Shown: one piece after another, positions 10,180 through 19,197 of the stretch
Position numbering within the stretch: position 1 is the stretch's first letter
Layout of the letters: every line of letters begins with the position of its first letter
Assembly (NCBI GenBank): GCA_018136815.1
Contig: CM030938.1
Location: forward strand, 1,834,202-1,898,201
Direction: 5' to 3'
Length of the DNA stretch: 64,000 bases
From: Isochrysis galbana
Taxonomy: Eukaryota > Haptophyta > Isochrysidales > Isochrysidaceae
Notes under the pieces: model-generated
The model's input: the letters and a program-made list of their open reading frames with translations, nothing else
What the model was told of the DNA's origin: nothing
Database searches by the model: none
Program-made: the position numbers and the translations under genes

Positions 10180-10965
10180 ATGCTACTGGTGAAAGCACCC
10201 GTGGTGGCTGAATGCACAGGTCGGAAGCGCTCATCATCAGCAGCAGTAGAAGTGGACGACCTGTATGAGATAGACCACATCGTGGCCAAGCGTCTTTGCA
10301 AGGGCGAGGCGCAGTACTTGATCCGTTGGAAAGGCTTTGACGAAAAACACGACTCATGGGAACCACTGTCTCATCTCGCAGGCTTGGAGGCAGACGTTGC
10401 TGAGTTCGAGGCACGGCAGAAGCGGGAGAACGAATCATTCGCGGCCAATCAAGCAGCATTGCGGGACAAGCGTGTGAAGCAGAAGCAGCTCACGCTCTTC
10501 TCGTCAACAAATGGGAGAGAAAACGCACCCTCGCTAGAATGCTCGGAAGACTCCTCCATTCCCCAGAAGGAGAAGGAGATCAAACAAGAGAGCTCATCCT
10601 TATCCGGGCGGAGGACGGCTCCAATTTGGGCCTGCTATGTGCAAGATGAGGCAGACCCTGAGATGTACATTTGCCACATCCTCACGGACTTTTACAACAT
10701 CCAATATGGCAACGCGGACGGTAGGTCCGTTAGAGCAATCTTGAGAGCAATCCTTACGAGGTACCACTTATTAGTAACGGCGAAGGTCGGTTTCTTTCAA
10801 AGGTTAAAAAAACAGCGCGAGAACATGGGGCTACACGCCCCGAGCAACAAACATATCCGGAAAATGATAAGCCCCCTGTATACTATAGACAAGGATTTCA
10901 ACCTAGGAGCCTCAGAAGACCTCTTGCAGGCGGCGAGAGGACTGGACATAAGAAACATCACCTAG
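10180..10965 (+). CDS. Chromodomain protein (possible transposon-derived)
   Basis: A 261-residue ORF from the ATG at 10,180; an in-frame ATG at 9,958 lies in repeat-like sequence. Residues 28-80 form a clear chromodomain: YEIDHIVAKR, then QYLIRWKGF, then DSWEPLSHL. The aromatic-cage positions Tyr29, Trp50 and Trp60 are all present, so methyl-lysine binding is plausible. A Lys/Arg-rich linker holds QKQLTLFS at residues 101-108, close to a PCNA-interacting box (QxxLxxF, but Ser where a second aromatic is usual). A second segment, from about residue 146, begins APIWACYVQDEADPEMYICH and looks like a zinc-finger/BED-type start that then loses its later ligands. The ORF may be a domesticated or decayed transposon protein or a host chromatin reader. 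Nuclear location is inferred. The gene appears intronless. Confidence 0.6.
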   Translation: MLLVKAPVVAECTGRKRSSSAAVEVDDLYEIDHIVAKRLCKGEAQYLIRWKGFDEKHDSWEPLSHLAGLEADVAEFEARQKRENESFAANQAALRDKRVKQKQLTLFSSTNGRENAPSLECSEDSSIPQKEKEIKQESSSLSGRRTAPIWACYVQDEADPEMYICHILTDFYNIQYGNADGRSVRAILRAILTRYHLLVTAKVGFFQRLKKQRENMGLHAPSNKHIRKMISPLYTIDKDFNLGASEDLLQAARGLDIRNIT

Positions 10966-11297
10966 GGTAGCCAAATCTCTTAATGGGAAACGCACCGGAA
11001 ACCAATAAGGACCTCCCGCTATATTAATGAGGAAAAACCCGAGTCGAATCTAGATCAAGAGACGAGCCACAATCTCCCGCCCCCTTCTCTCCAACTCCCG
11101 GCCGAAGCAGAGCGCGCGGCCTCCCTGGATCCAGCTTCTCCGCTAAAGAGGGAACTGGGGAAGGGGAAGGGGGTTGTTAAGGGTTAAGGTTGGGTAGTAG
11201 GGAGGTACACTAGCAAGCTGCCTCACGCCGCATACGTAGCGGGAATCTTTAAGAATATTTTTTTTTTCAACTTACCGCTATGAGTGTACACATAGAA
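10966..11297. other. Intergenic, nothing recognised
   Basis: About 330 bp containing a GGAAGGGGAAGGGGG purine patch and no gene. On the minus strand it is the downstream side of the broken transposase. I could not find a convincing terminal inverted repeat here. Confidence 0.4.
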
Positions 11298-11924
11298 TCA
11301 CTTTTCATCAAGGTCCACATGCAGGTCCCAATTGTTGTGTAGGTTTGCCTCTGCCCATGCAAGACGGGATGCGCACATGGCATCTGTGAGAGCGGGCTTT
11401 GTCGACTTACCAACTACGCGCCACTTGTTCTTCTTCATGAAGCGGCATACCGTCGCCCGCGGCAGCCCGATCATCTCTTCAATTTGAGCGAAGGTAAGGT
11501 CATAGGCATACTCATGGAGCAGCCTCTCCAACTCTTCTTGCTCAGTCTCGCCAATGCGCTCAGGTCGGCCACCAGCACCCGTGCGGGATGCCGGCAAACG
11601 TCCTGCCTCAGCCAGCCGATGACTCACCTCAGCCGGATAGCGTGGGCCAACATCATACTTCTCACACAATGCCGCGTGCGCGAGCTTCCACTCCTTCCCG
11701 TGCTTCGGCTCAGGAAGCCGCTCGTATGCCACAGCGATGGCCGCCTGGCGGTTCGGCGTCAAGGAGCACCGCCGCTTCTTCTTGGACGGGTGGGCGCTAT
11801 CCTCCTCGGGCGTACTGGGCGGCTCAGGAGGCTGCTTGGGAGAGGCAGCACGGCAGCGCCTCACAAAGTCGCCACCCGTGCGCCTCCCATGCTGCGGGGG
11901 CTCGACCACCTTCAGGCGCGCCAT
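11298..11924 (-). pseudogene. Tc1/mariner-type transposase, N-terminal half, nonsense mutation
   Basis: The frame of 208 residues carries a DNA-binding half of Tc1/mariner/IS630 type. A basic N-terminus is followed by a first helical region with an RQAAIAVAYERL start, a GAGGRP linker, and a second helix-turn-helix (LTFAQIEEMIGLPRATVCRFM). The conserved RLAWAEANL...HVDLDEK approach to the first catalytic Asp comes next. The family continues DEKWFY; here the Trp codon is TGA, and the bases after it still read FYVYTHS in frame, so this is a point nonsense mutation at the start of the catalytic domain. Immediately downstream the DNA reads GGTAAGTTG and then A-rich sequence, so the rest of the DDE/D domain is missing. 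A suppressor or spliced rescue is conceivable but not indicated. The element is very probably dead. Confidence 0.75.
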
Positions 11925-12321
11925 GCCGCCCGGCTCTCGCGAGAGCGGCGGAGCGGCGAGATTTTTCGTGGCAAGGCGATCGGCCGTCTAGGGGGCGCCA
12001 AAATCCTTATTTGTCAATAACAAAAACGTAATATTCGGCAGCCCTTGATGGCTCTTAGTGCCAAATTTTTTGGTAGTCTTTCGCCCCCGTGTACCCGCTA
12101 TTCCCCTCTCAACATGAATTTCTTTTCTGTAAACTTTATTGCCCCTATTTTGGCGATGCGGTTCAGTAATGGAACGGAGGTAGTACTTTAGAGCACTGTA
12201 ATACTAGTACTCCTCTACTCTAGATGTCTATCCTCCCAAAAGGAACGAACTCCTTGAAGGGAGGGCGTCCATCCGCCCCCCTGAAGGAGTGGTGAGCTCC
12301 GAAAGGAGCAGACCGGTCAGG
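11925..12321. other. Intergenic between transposase remnant and secreted protein
   Basis: AT-richer than its surroundings (12,000-12,220). I looked for a terminal inverted repeat of the adjacent mariner-like element and found none that I trust. Confidence 0.4.
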
Positions 12322-13002
12322 ATGCGCGTCTGGCTCGCACTGGCGACGGCGGCTAGCGGCGCGAGCGGCTGCGCATGCCCTTGGCTTGTGCTCGCCCACA
12401 AGAAGGGTCTCCTTGTCACAGAGGAGAACGGCAACTTCGACTCAAACGCCGCAGTTCGCGCGATGACCGACGGCGGCCTCGACTGGAGTCTGGCGGTCAT
12501 CAGCGCCAGCACTGGATTCGCAAGTGATAGATACCTGAATATCGCCAACTGCTCGAGCAACAAGCAGGTCATTCACGCGCCCACCCCCAGCTACATTGGG
12601 TGGACGCCAGACCGTGGAAGAATTCCAGCTGATGCAGACCGCTTCGATTCGTGGATTGCTGCCATGCACAAAGGCCCTGGCGACCGGGTCTACGCGTCGG
12701 ACCTTAAGGCTGGCGCTGACTGGCTGGAAGCGAACCCATCGCCTCTAGCTGTCCCGAGACCACCACATCCGCGGCCAACGACAATACCTGAATCGCAGGC
12801 CATGTACATCGCAAGTATTGGGCGAACAGATGGGTGGGGCTGGGCGCCCTATCTGACTGTCGAGGATCTGCGTATGGCGTACGTAGAGGGGCACATGAAC
12901 GATGGACTTGAATTTCGGGGGCTGACGGCGTTGACAGCAGCCAAGCAGCTGTTGGTTGCAGACTTCCAATATCTACCTAAGCTCTTGAATTTTTGCGCTT
13001 GA
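12322..13002 (+). CDS. Secreted chloroperoxidase (Peroxidase_2)-like protein
   Basis: A 226-residue protein if started at the internal ATG (12,322), which puts a hydrophobic signal peptide (RVWLALATAASGASG) at the very N-terminus. An ATG 33 bp upstream is in frame. Directly after the signal comes CACPWLVLAHKKGLL, which fits the CPxLxxLAxxGxL start of heme-thiolate chloroperoxidases/peroxygenases, where the first Cys is the heme ligand. The middle part (GLDWSLAVISASTG, then a helix with RVYASDLKAGADWLEA) follows the family's layout of helices, but the EHD acid-base motif is not obvious; VIHAP lies near its expected place. The protein would be extracellular or in an endomembrane compartment. 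The match is remote, and it could instead be a lineage-specific secreted protein. Confidence 0.45.
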   Translation: MRVWLALATAASGASGCACPWLVLAHKKGLLVTEENGNFDSNAAVRAMTDGGLDWSLAVISASTGFASDRYLNIANCSSNKQVIHAPTPSYIGWTPDRGRIPADADRFDSWIAAMHKGPGDRVYASDLKAGADWLEANPSPLAVPRPPHPRPTTIPESQAMYIASIGRTDGWGWAPYLTVEDLRMAYVEGHMNDGLEFRGLTALTAAKQLLVADFQYLPKLLNFCA

Positions 13003-13635
13003 TCTTGATGGTTGACTAGTTCTTGGCGAGAGAGTTGTGCAATGCGAGAGAGTTGGCTAACTAGTTCTTCCTTAGTAGAAATGAGAGGGCAGGGTAAATT
13101 TTTTTTTGCCTCAGTCCACCCGGGGAGGAGGAGCCACTGAAATGAGGAGTGGCGAGTTGCCGGTCCACCCTCCGAAGTGTGGGTGCTCCTATAATCGGGG
13201 CACGGGAGTGAAATAAAAGTGGACCTCAGGTTGCACCTTCGAAGACGGTACGCTCCTAGTAGTCCGCTGGCCAACAACATACACAATTGGTTTAGCATGT
13301 AGTAGCTGCTAAGAGCCTACTAGCAGCAGCCTATTCCTATGACTTATTGGTTACACTATTGTCGATTGCTATTTAAGATTTTAGGACATGATGTAGCAAC
13401 GGCACTTCACAATAGCATTTCATGGTGGCTTTCCCTTTCCCTCTCTGAGAATAGCGCCAGTGTTTGAGAAGGCACATGGTACACACATGACAAGGGCCCC
13501 TCTCTAAGTATAGCGCCAGTGTTCGAGAAGGCACATAATACACACATGGCAAGGGTAAGTCAATGGTGTACTCCAATTTGATCCACATCAAATCTACTTA
13601 ACATTGGAGGGAGAAGCGCTCAATCTTGCACATTC
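13003..13635. repeat. Intergenic with dispersed repeat R3 (minus copy, about 13,085-13,245)
   Basis: Read on the minus strand, about 13,245-13,085 matches 35,592-35,722 on +. Shared words are GGTGCAACCTGAGGTCCA, TAGGAGCACCCACACTT, GGAGGGT(A/G)GACCGGC and CTCATTTCAG. The end word GGTGCAACCTGAGG resembles the AGGCTGCAACCTCAGG start of repeat R4. A second local repeat, GCCAGTGTT(T/C)GAGAAGGCACAT, occurs at 13,455 and 13,515, with period about 60. No gene is seen. Confidence 0.65.
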
Positions 13636-14946
13636 TCAACGAAACATTGCAGCGGAGTCGAACACATCAAGCTTATTGTAGATTGATGGGGAAACCCCTG
13701 CATCAAGAGCGATACCGTGTCGCTTGCCCGGATGCATACGAATCTGATACGGGAAGGCATGGTTGAGATCATCGAAGACCCGCTCGAAGCACGTTTCAAA
13801 CGGACCTGCAATGAAGGGCATATTGAACACGAAGACGGAGATGGCATAGAAGTCGTCCTTCGCAGCCGCACCTGTGCGGCCGACGTAGCCGTTGCCTGCC
13901 AGGTACACCTGAGACCTGTACACATACCGCCCCGGAAAGGCTTTTAACGTCAAGCCCAGATAGAAGCCGCACCATTTGCCCAGTGGGTCCTCGAGAGCCG
14001 AGGAGAATACTTGAGACATCACCTCTGATCGCAGGCTTGTTGGAACGAAGTATTGAAAATCCTGTGTGAAGGCGCCGCCCCTAGCCACGTATGCGCCTTT
14101 TAGCGTGACGATATCGGCGTTTACGATCCCATCGATGTCCATGAGCGGCTTCATGTTTGCCTCCTCTGTGCTCCAGTCAATACTGCCAACCAACTCAGGG
14201 TCGTACTGTACTTCAACCCTTTTATAGGATTTGCCCGTAAAGTAGTCGACAGTGATGTGCTCCATCGGTTCGTACACATTTAGAGTGCCGGAGAATTGAC
14301 GCATCCACCGCGACCACCAGCTCTCCTCCACCTTGGAGAAGACACTGCGGGGCGCGACGTCGAAGCACGCGCGCACAATCACGCCGGTCTGGCCTCCACC
14401 ACCGATAGTGAGCATGAATAGCTCTTCACCCCGGTATGACCTGCGGACCGTTCCATCCGCGAGTACCACTTCAACCCACCTCGTGATGTCAGCGTAGGAG
14501 TACACGCCTGTATGATGCACATTCGTCGCCAGGGCTCCGCCAATCGTCTGTGACATGTTGCGCGCCATGCAGCAGCCATAAGCCTCGAACTGCAGGGCTC
14601 GCGAGCGAAGGTCGACCGCGATGGCGAAGAGGAGCGTCCCGCCGCCGGCGGTGAGGGTCTGCTGATCGGCAGAGAGCTTAAAGGCAGTGACGTCACCGCC
14701 CACAAGCCGCACATACACCGCATTGTCCACGAAATACTTGGTCCAGCTCCAGCCAGAGCCGAGCGTGCGCACCTTGAGGCCGCGCTCCGCAGCACGGCGC
14801 ACTCCTTCCTGCACCTCGGCGACTGTGGTGGCGTACACGACCGATTCGGCTTGTATGTGGGTGTTGTATTCGGTGTAGTCCTGCAGCACCTCCGCCGCCA
14901 CGGCTGTCGCTGCCAGCAACGGCAGGACCAGCAGCGAGGGCCTCAT
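13636..14946 (-). CDS. Secreted FAD-linked oxidase, VAO/aldonolactone-oxidase type
   Basis: A 436-residue protein from the ATG at 14,946, which exposes an 18-residue signal peptide; an ATG 39 bp upstream is in frame. Residues about 35-170 are an FAD-binding PCMH domain: VYATTVAEVQEGVRRAAERG, RTLGSGWSW (63-67 GSGWS), the TAGGGTLL strand and the IGGALATNVHHTG loop that wraps FAD. The C-terminal half resembles the ALO substrate domain, ending RMHPGKRHG where the family usually has HWxK. In many relatives the GSGHS His carries covalent FAD; here it is Trp, so the flavin is probably non-covalent. The likely reaction is oxidation of a sugar lactone or another alcohol by O2 in the secretory pathway, but the substrate is unknown. 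It is divergent from the gene at 15,504 (557 bp between starts) and appears intronless. Confidence 0.72.
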   Translation of the reverse strand: MRPSLLVLPLLAATAVAAEVLQDYTEYNTHIQAESVVYATTVAEVQEGVRRAAERGLKVRTLGSGWSWTKYFVDNAVYVRLVGGDVTAFKLSADQQTLTAGGGTLLFAIAVDLRSRALQFEAYGCCMARNMSQTIGGALATNVHHTGVYSYADITRWVEVVLADGTVRRSYRGEELFMLTIGGGGQTGVIVRACFDVAPRSVFSKVEESWWSRWMRQFSGTLNVYEPMEHITVDYFTGKSYKRVEVQYDPELVGSIDWSTEEANMKPLMDIDGIVNADIVTLKGAYVARGGAFTQDFQYFVPTSLRSEVMSQVFSSALEDPLGKWCGFYLGLTLKAFPGRYVYRSQVYLAGNGYVGRTGAAAKDDFYAISVFVFNMPFIAGPFETCFERVFDDLNHAFPYQIRMHPGKRHGIALDAGVSPSIYNKLDVFDSAAMFR

Positions 14947-15503
14947 GCTGCCCCGATTGCGTGTCTGCCTTCCTCCTTCCTTCATTTTATATGAAGAGAT
15001 GAAAACTCAAGTGGACGAAGAAGTGTTTCACAGACGGACAAAACACGGTGGCGGGGGCCGCACTCATAAATACTCCTACAGCAGTACGAGTACTTTACCT
15101 ATTCCCTTCCTTAGGACTAAAGTACTTGTACCCCACTCTGTTCGTGAACTCATACAAAAACCTCAAGAAAGCTGGCGAAGGCGGCAAGAATCATCTCTGT
15201 AAGAGGTACTTGCGAAGAGAGTATTTATAGCAGCAGAAACTCCTTCCTTGTTGCCAACGGCCCCACCCCCAGCGAGCCGCCGTCGTCGAGCAACAACAGC
15301 AACCACAACCCTCCTTCCCTTCCCCAAGACTTTTCTCTCTGCGGTCGGTTACTTAGCTAGATCACAACTGGTAGTATGAACGGACTGCTGCTTCCACTCG
15401 GCTGCGGAGGGAGAGAGCCTGGGATGCACGGGTGATGCGGTGGAGGTGGAGCTCAACGCCGGAGACTACGCTCACGGGACACGCGCTGCGTGTCAGACGG
15501 AGC
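14947..15503. promoter_or_regulatory. Divergent intergenic region between oxidase and unknown secreted protein
   Basis: 557 bp separate the two chosen start codons. TATA-like TTTATATG lies about 40 bp upstream of the minus-strand ATG at 14,946. Repeats of TACTT and AGTAC occur at 15,070-15,135. Co-regulation of the pair is possible but is inferred only from the arrangement. Confidence 0.4.
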
Positions 15504-17300
15504 ATGCGCCTGCTCATCGCCGTCGTGGCTGCATGCACCCTCTTGGCTGCTTGCTGCGGGATTGCAGGGATTGGATCGCTTCCGGAGTCTCTGAGATGCG
15601 CTGGCTGCCCTCCATCCCTCCCTCCCCCCCTCCCTCCCTCCTCCTCTCCGCGATTGAGCGAGAGATGCGCAGCTTGCGAGACTGGCCAGGCTCTCCGCGT
15701 GTGGACTGCGGATCAAGACCATCCCATTCGTTCATCAACGAAGGATGCGCAGCCTGTTGGCCTGAGGCGCCTGGGTGAAGATTGGAGTGGCAGAAGTGGA
15801 GCGTCGCTCCACAGACTCACGCCTGAATCATATGCGGGCGGGGAGGCAATGCCTGATATGGATGTGATGGAGCAATTCCGGAATTTCCACACATCGGTGT
15901 CAGCACTTTTGGGTTCTCACCGCACATGGATCACTGAAGTCGTCACTGTAATGATGACTCAGTCCGGTATTAGACCATTCAGCAGTTCGCCTTCGGGGTT
16001 CGTCAGCTACACAGAAACGGAGTTTGCCGGCGGGTACGGCTTGAACGTGTCCGCCGACAGCCCTCCGAGACTTCGTTTAGCGAATGCCTTTCAGAACACT
16101 TGGGCGGGGCGCCTTCTCACCTATGATGCTGCGCGTGATGTCTACACGTTTACATGTGACGCCGCCCAACTAGTACGTGGGGAGCACCCTGTCCTAGACC
16201 TGCTGCTGGCTTCCACTGATGGCAGCGATGCGCTGCTCCCAGGTGGTACCAGATTGGGCCAACTGACATTCAGAATGGAGCGGGGAGTTCTCACGGCCGT
16301 GACAGACACTATGACACAACGAAACGCATTCGGAGAGGGCCGGTATCCATTGACGCACTGCATGGCACTCGCATCGCAGCTCTTTCACGTTGCGCAGCAT
16401 ATGAGCAACGGTGTCATGATTTATGCCTCGCAAGATTTTGCGGATGATCGTGATGCGATCTGGCGGCTCCTAAACTTGGGCGGCGAGTCTACCCATGAGG
16501 GGTATGCGAAGGTGTCCATGTTCATTACTCAAGCTCCACTACTCTATAGCCGTGCTTTCAACCAAAGAGACTTAGCAAGCATCAAGAAGAGCGCGATCAA
16601 CGATCTCTTTGCCAAGCCTTGCGATTCGGCTCGCTACCTGCCGGTCAATGTGAACGAATCGCACAAGCAATACTTTGCAGCGCCGCTGCAGCGCATCCAA
16701 CGTCTTGTGTGCGACGAGAGCAATCGCATGGAAATTCCTAGCCAGAAAATGGCCCAATACATGGCGCGGTTGCGTACCGTCCTCGGAGAGACCGAGGTAT
16801 CCGGAATAGAAGCATGGGAACCGATAGCATCCGCCATCATGATTGGTGTAGAGCACAGTATGTCGTTCTCGCTCGGTCTACTGCATGGCACCGACATTGC
16901 GGACTCCAAGTGCACTCCACAAAAAGCGCTCGGCCTCATCCTGGACTCTGGCACATCTTGTCGCTGGAAATATTGGGAGTGGCAGGCGAATGTGGCCGTT
17001 TGGATGTTTACCAGCGACACCGTGAACTTAGAGAGGCATGTTCAGAGTCAGTGCAAGGATCCGAACACCACATCTGGGTCAATGAGTATCGACAATGAGC
17101 TGCTACATATCTCTCGGCTGCCCACTACTTCTGCAAACAACATGATCAGTTTGCGTCGCATCTCAATAGAAATTTTGGCAATATCCACCGAGGTCTCTCG
17201 AAAAATAGTCGAGAGAGAAGCTGAAGGGAAGAATATGCAGTCGAACTATTCGTTTGTGCTAGGTAGTCAATTTTGCATCACATCAGCGACATGGGTTTGA
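15504..17300 (+). CDS. Large secreted or membrane-anchored protein, unknown family
   Basis: A 598-residue protein from the ATG at 15,504; in-frame ATGs upstream at 15,432 would bury the signal. The first 30 residues, RLLIAVVAACTLLAACCGIAGIG, are a strong signal peptide or anchor. A Pro/Ser/Cys-rich stretch follows, and from residue about 115 there is a mixed alpha/beta region with no internal membrane segment. Features I can see are scattered Cys residues (some in pairs, suggesting disulfides), potential N-glycosylation sites (NVS, NES, NYS) and several amphipathic helices. I do not recognise the family. An oxidase lies divergently next to it, so a shared extracellular or lumenal role is possible. 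The ORF is long and uninterrupted with no sign of decay. Confidence 0.6.
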   Translation: MRLLIAVVAACTLLAACCGIAGIGSLPESLRCAGCPPSLPPPLPPSSSPRLSERCAACETGQALRVWTADQDHPIRSSTKDAQPVGLRRLGEDWSGRSGASLHRLTPESYAGGEAMPDMDVMEQFRNFHTSVSALLGSHRTWITEVVTVMMTQSGIRPFSSSPSGFVSYTETEFAGGYGLNVSADSPPRLRLANAFQNTWAGRLLTYDAARDVYTFTCDAAQLVRGEHPVLDLLLASTDGSDALLPGGTRLGQLTFRMERGVLTAVTDTMTQRNAFGEGRYPLTHCMALASQLFHVAQHMSNGVMIYASQDFADDRDAIWRLLNLGGESTHEGYAKVSMFITQAPLLYSRAFNQRDLASIKKSAINDLFAKPCDSARYLPVNVNESHKQYFAAPLQRIQRLVCDESNRMEIPSQKMAQYMARLRTVLGETEVSGIEAWEPIASAIMIGVEHSMSFSLGLLHGTDIADSKCTPQKALGLILDSGTSCRWKYWEWQANVAVWMFTSDTVNLERHVQSQCKDPNTTSGSMSIDNELLHISRLPTTSANNMISLRRISIEILAISTEVSRKIVEREAEGKNMQSNYSFVLGSQFCITSATWV

Positions 17301-19197
17301 TCGTGAGGCTTGACTTGTCCCCAATATTAGTTGTTTGTACAAGTACAGGTCATTCTTGATCTTCCGAATTCTAGTGTTGCTGCTCTAAACACACACCTCA
17401 TAATTGTTACAACCAAGACACTGCCACTGGAATGGGCACCTTCTCCTTCTGGAAAGCTATGGTACCAAACACTTCTGAAGATTCGCTCCGCCGTCGAACG
17501 CGCAAAACTGAGAACTGAGCAATTCACTTCCCTTTATTTATAGAGATAAATAAATAAAGGGAAGTGAATTCCCTTTATTAAGGTGCACGCCGTCGCCGCG
17601 CCGCGCCGTCCCCTCCCATGCCTCTCAGACTACCTCGTTGGCGGCTGTAGCGGTATGGGAGGGCGTCTCCATACCCCTCACCCATCATATCTTGCCCTAG
17701 CCCCCAGCTCGACGCGCAGCGCGAGCTAGGTCACAATTTGTGTCACCTGGGCGGCGCTGCATGCGCGCGCCGCGAAAGGTGCTTCACCTTTCAGGAGCAG
17801 ATGGGCGAGCATCTAGGCAGTGGGAAGGGGAACTGACAAGCCTGGTTGCCTTTGTTTGTGGGTCGGCATGTTCCGAGCTCGCCACAATGGCGGGCGAGTG
17901 CGGGTGGCGGGTGGTGGGTCGCGGCCACCTAGACAGTCGGGGGCCATTGGGTGAGGGCGCTGCGGTTGGTTGCGCGTTGCGCGGCGTCGGCCATCACTTG
18001 ATCGGCCGGCGCGTTCACGATCCTCACTAGGGGTCTCACGCCATCAAGCTCACATTCTGCAGCAGCCGCACGAGTGCAACGTCCATGGGCAGAAAGCCCA
18101 AAATCAAAATCAAGAGCGCGCAAGAACTCAGCGCCCCTGCATCTGCATACAAACGTAACGCAAGGGGCGAACTTGAAATGAGCACAAACCTTGCCATGGT
18201 AGCGCGAGCGCTAGGTATAGAAGCCGGATTGGCTTAGCAAGACCACCAACAACTCGGCAGCAAGAACCGAACCCGACCACCCAACCGATCGCCCGGCAAA
18301 ACCTTAACACACCCCACCACGAAACAACCGAGGGCAAACGAGAACTAACAACAAAAAAGGCCTTCGCGAAAACAGACGCACTGAGAACCGGTAGCCCGTA
18401 GTTCGGTGGCGCAAGAGGGAGAAGAGGACTAGACCACCGGGGACCGAGACACGCCGCCTGCCACCGAAATCCCCGTTCACCAGGCCCCTGCGTAGTGCAC
18501 GAGCCGTGAGCCGTGAGGCGGGTGGAGGGAGTGAGAAGGGACGCGGGCGTGGCTGCGAGAAAGTTTGTGCAAAGCCGCGCGTGTGGTGAGGATATTAAGA
18601 TTTTTTTTGATCGGCCGGCGCGGCAGGGTGGGCGGAGATAGAGAGAGGAGGGGAGCGTGGCGCGCTCGCGCGCTCCATGACCCTATCGTTTCAATGATAC
18701 TTCAGTGGGGGCAATAGAAAGGACTATGGCTATTTAGTGTAGTAGAGAGTGTCATGCCCAGTATGTGTCAACCCCGCAATTTTCAGATGTTCTTTTTCAG
18801 CTCGACCGCCGATGGCGATCGGAGATGCTCCCCCAGCCCATCCCAACACGTCGTTGCTCAGGCGGCCAAGGCCTCCATCGGAGGCCGACTAAGCGCGTGC
18901 GATCTATGCCAACAGAGTGCGGCTCATGGCACCCAGAGCACCGGCGGGAGAAGGCAGGTCAGAGCACGGGCGGCGCCAGTCCAAAGCATTCCCTCGACCC
19001 TCGCATCGGCGATCGGGGGCGACCGAGGTCGGGGCGGCGGGCGGCAGAAGTGGAGCCACGGATGAGGGGGTAGGAGTGGGGTGAAGGGTTGGCGGGGGGG
19101 AGGGGGGGGGGGGGGGGGAGGGGGAGAAAGTAGTTGTATATTCCAATGCGAATGGGTCGTGGAAACACATAAAACCTGAACCTCAGCTTCTAGCCTC
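17301..19197. other. Intergenic, no recognised gene
   Basis: About 1.9 kb. At 17,521-17,580 an imperfect palindrome pairs AATTCACTTCCCTTTATTTA with its complement across TAGAGATAA, which may act as a terminator-like or element-end hairpin. A poly-G run with GAGGGG flanks occupies about 19,088-19,125, just past the 3' end of the PDK1 gene. Open frames here show no domain. Confidence 0.45.
17516..17582. repeat. Long AT-rich inverted repeat (hairpin)
   Basis: The arms TTCACTTCCCTTTATTTAT and ATAAATAAAGGGAAGTGAA flank a loop of about 7 bases. A further TTCCCTTTATTAAG follows. The position, 220-280 bp past the 3' end of the preceding gene, would suit a transposon end or a transcript hairpin. Confidence 0.7.
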
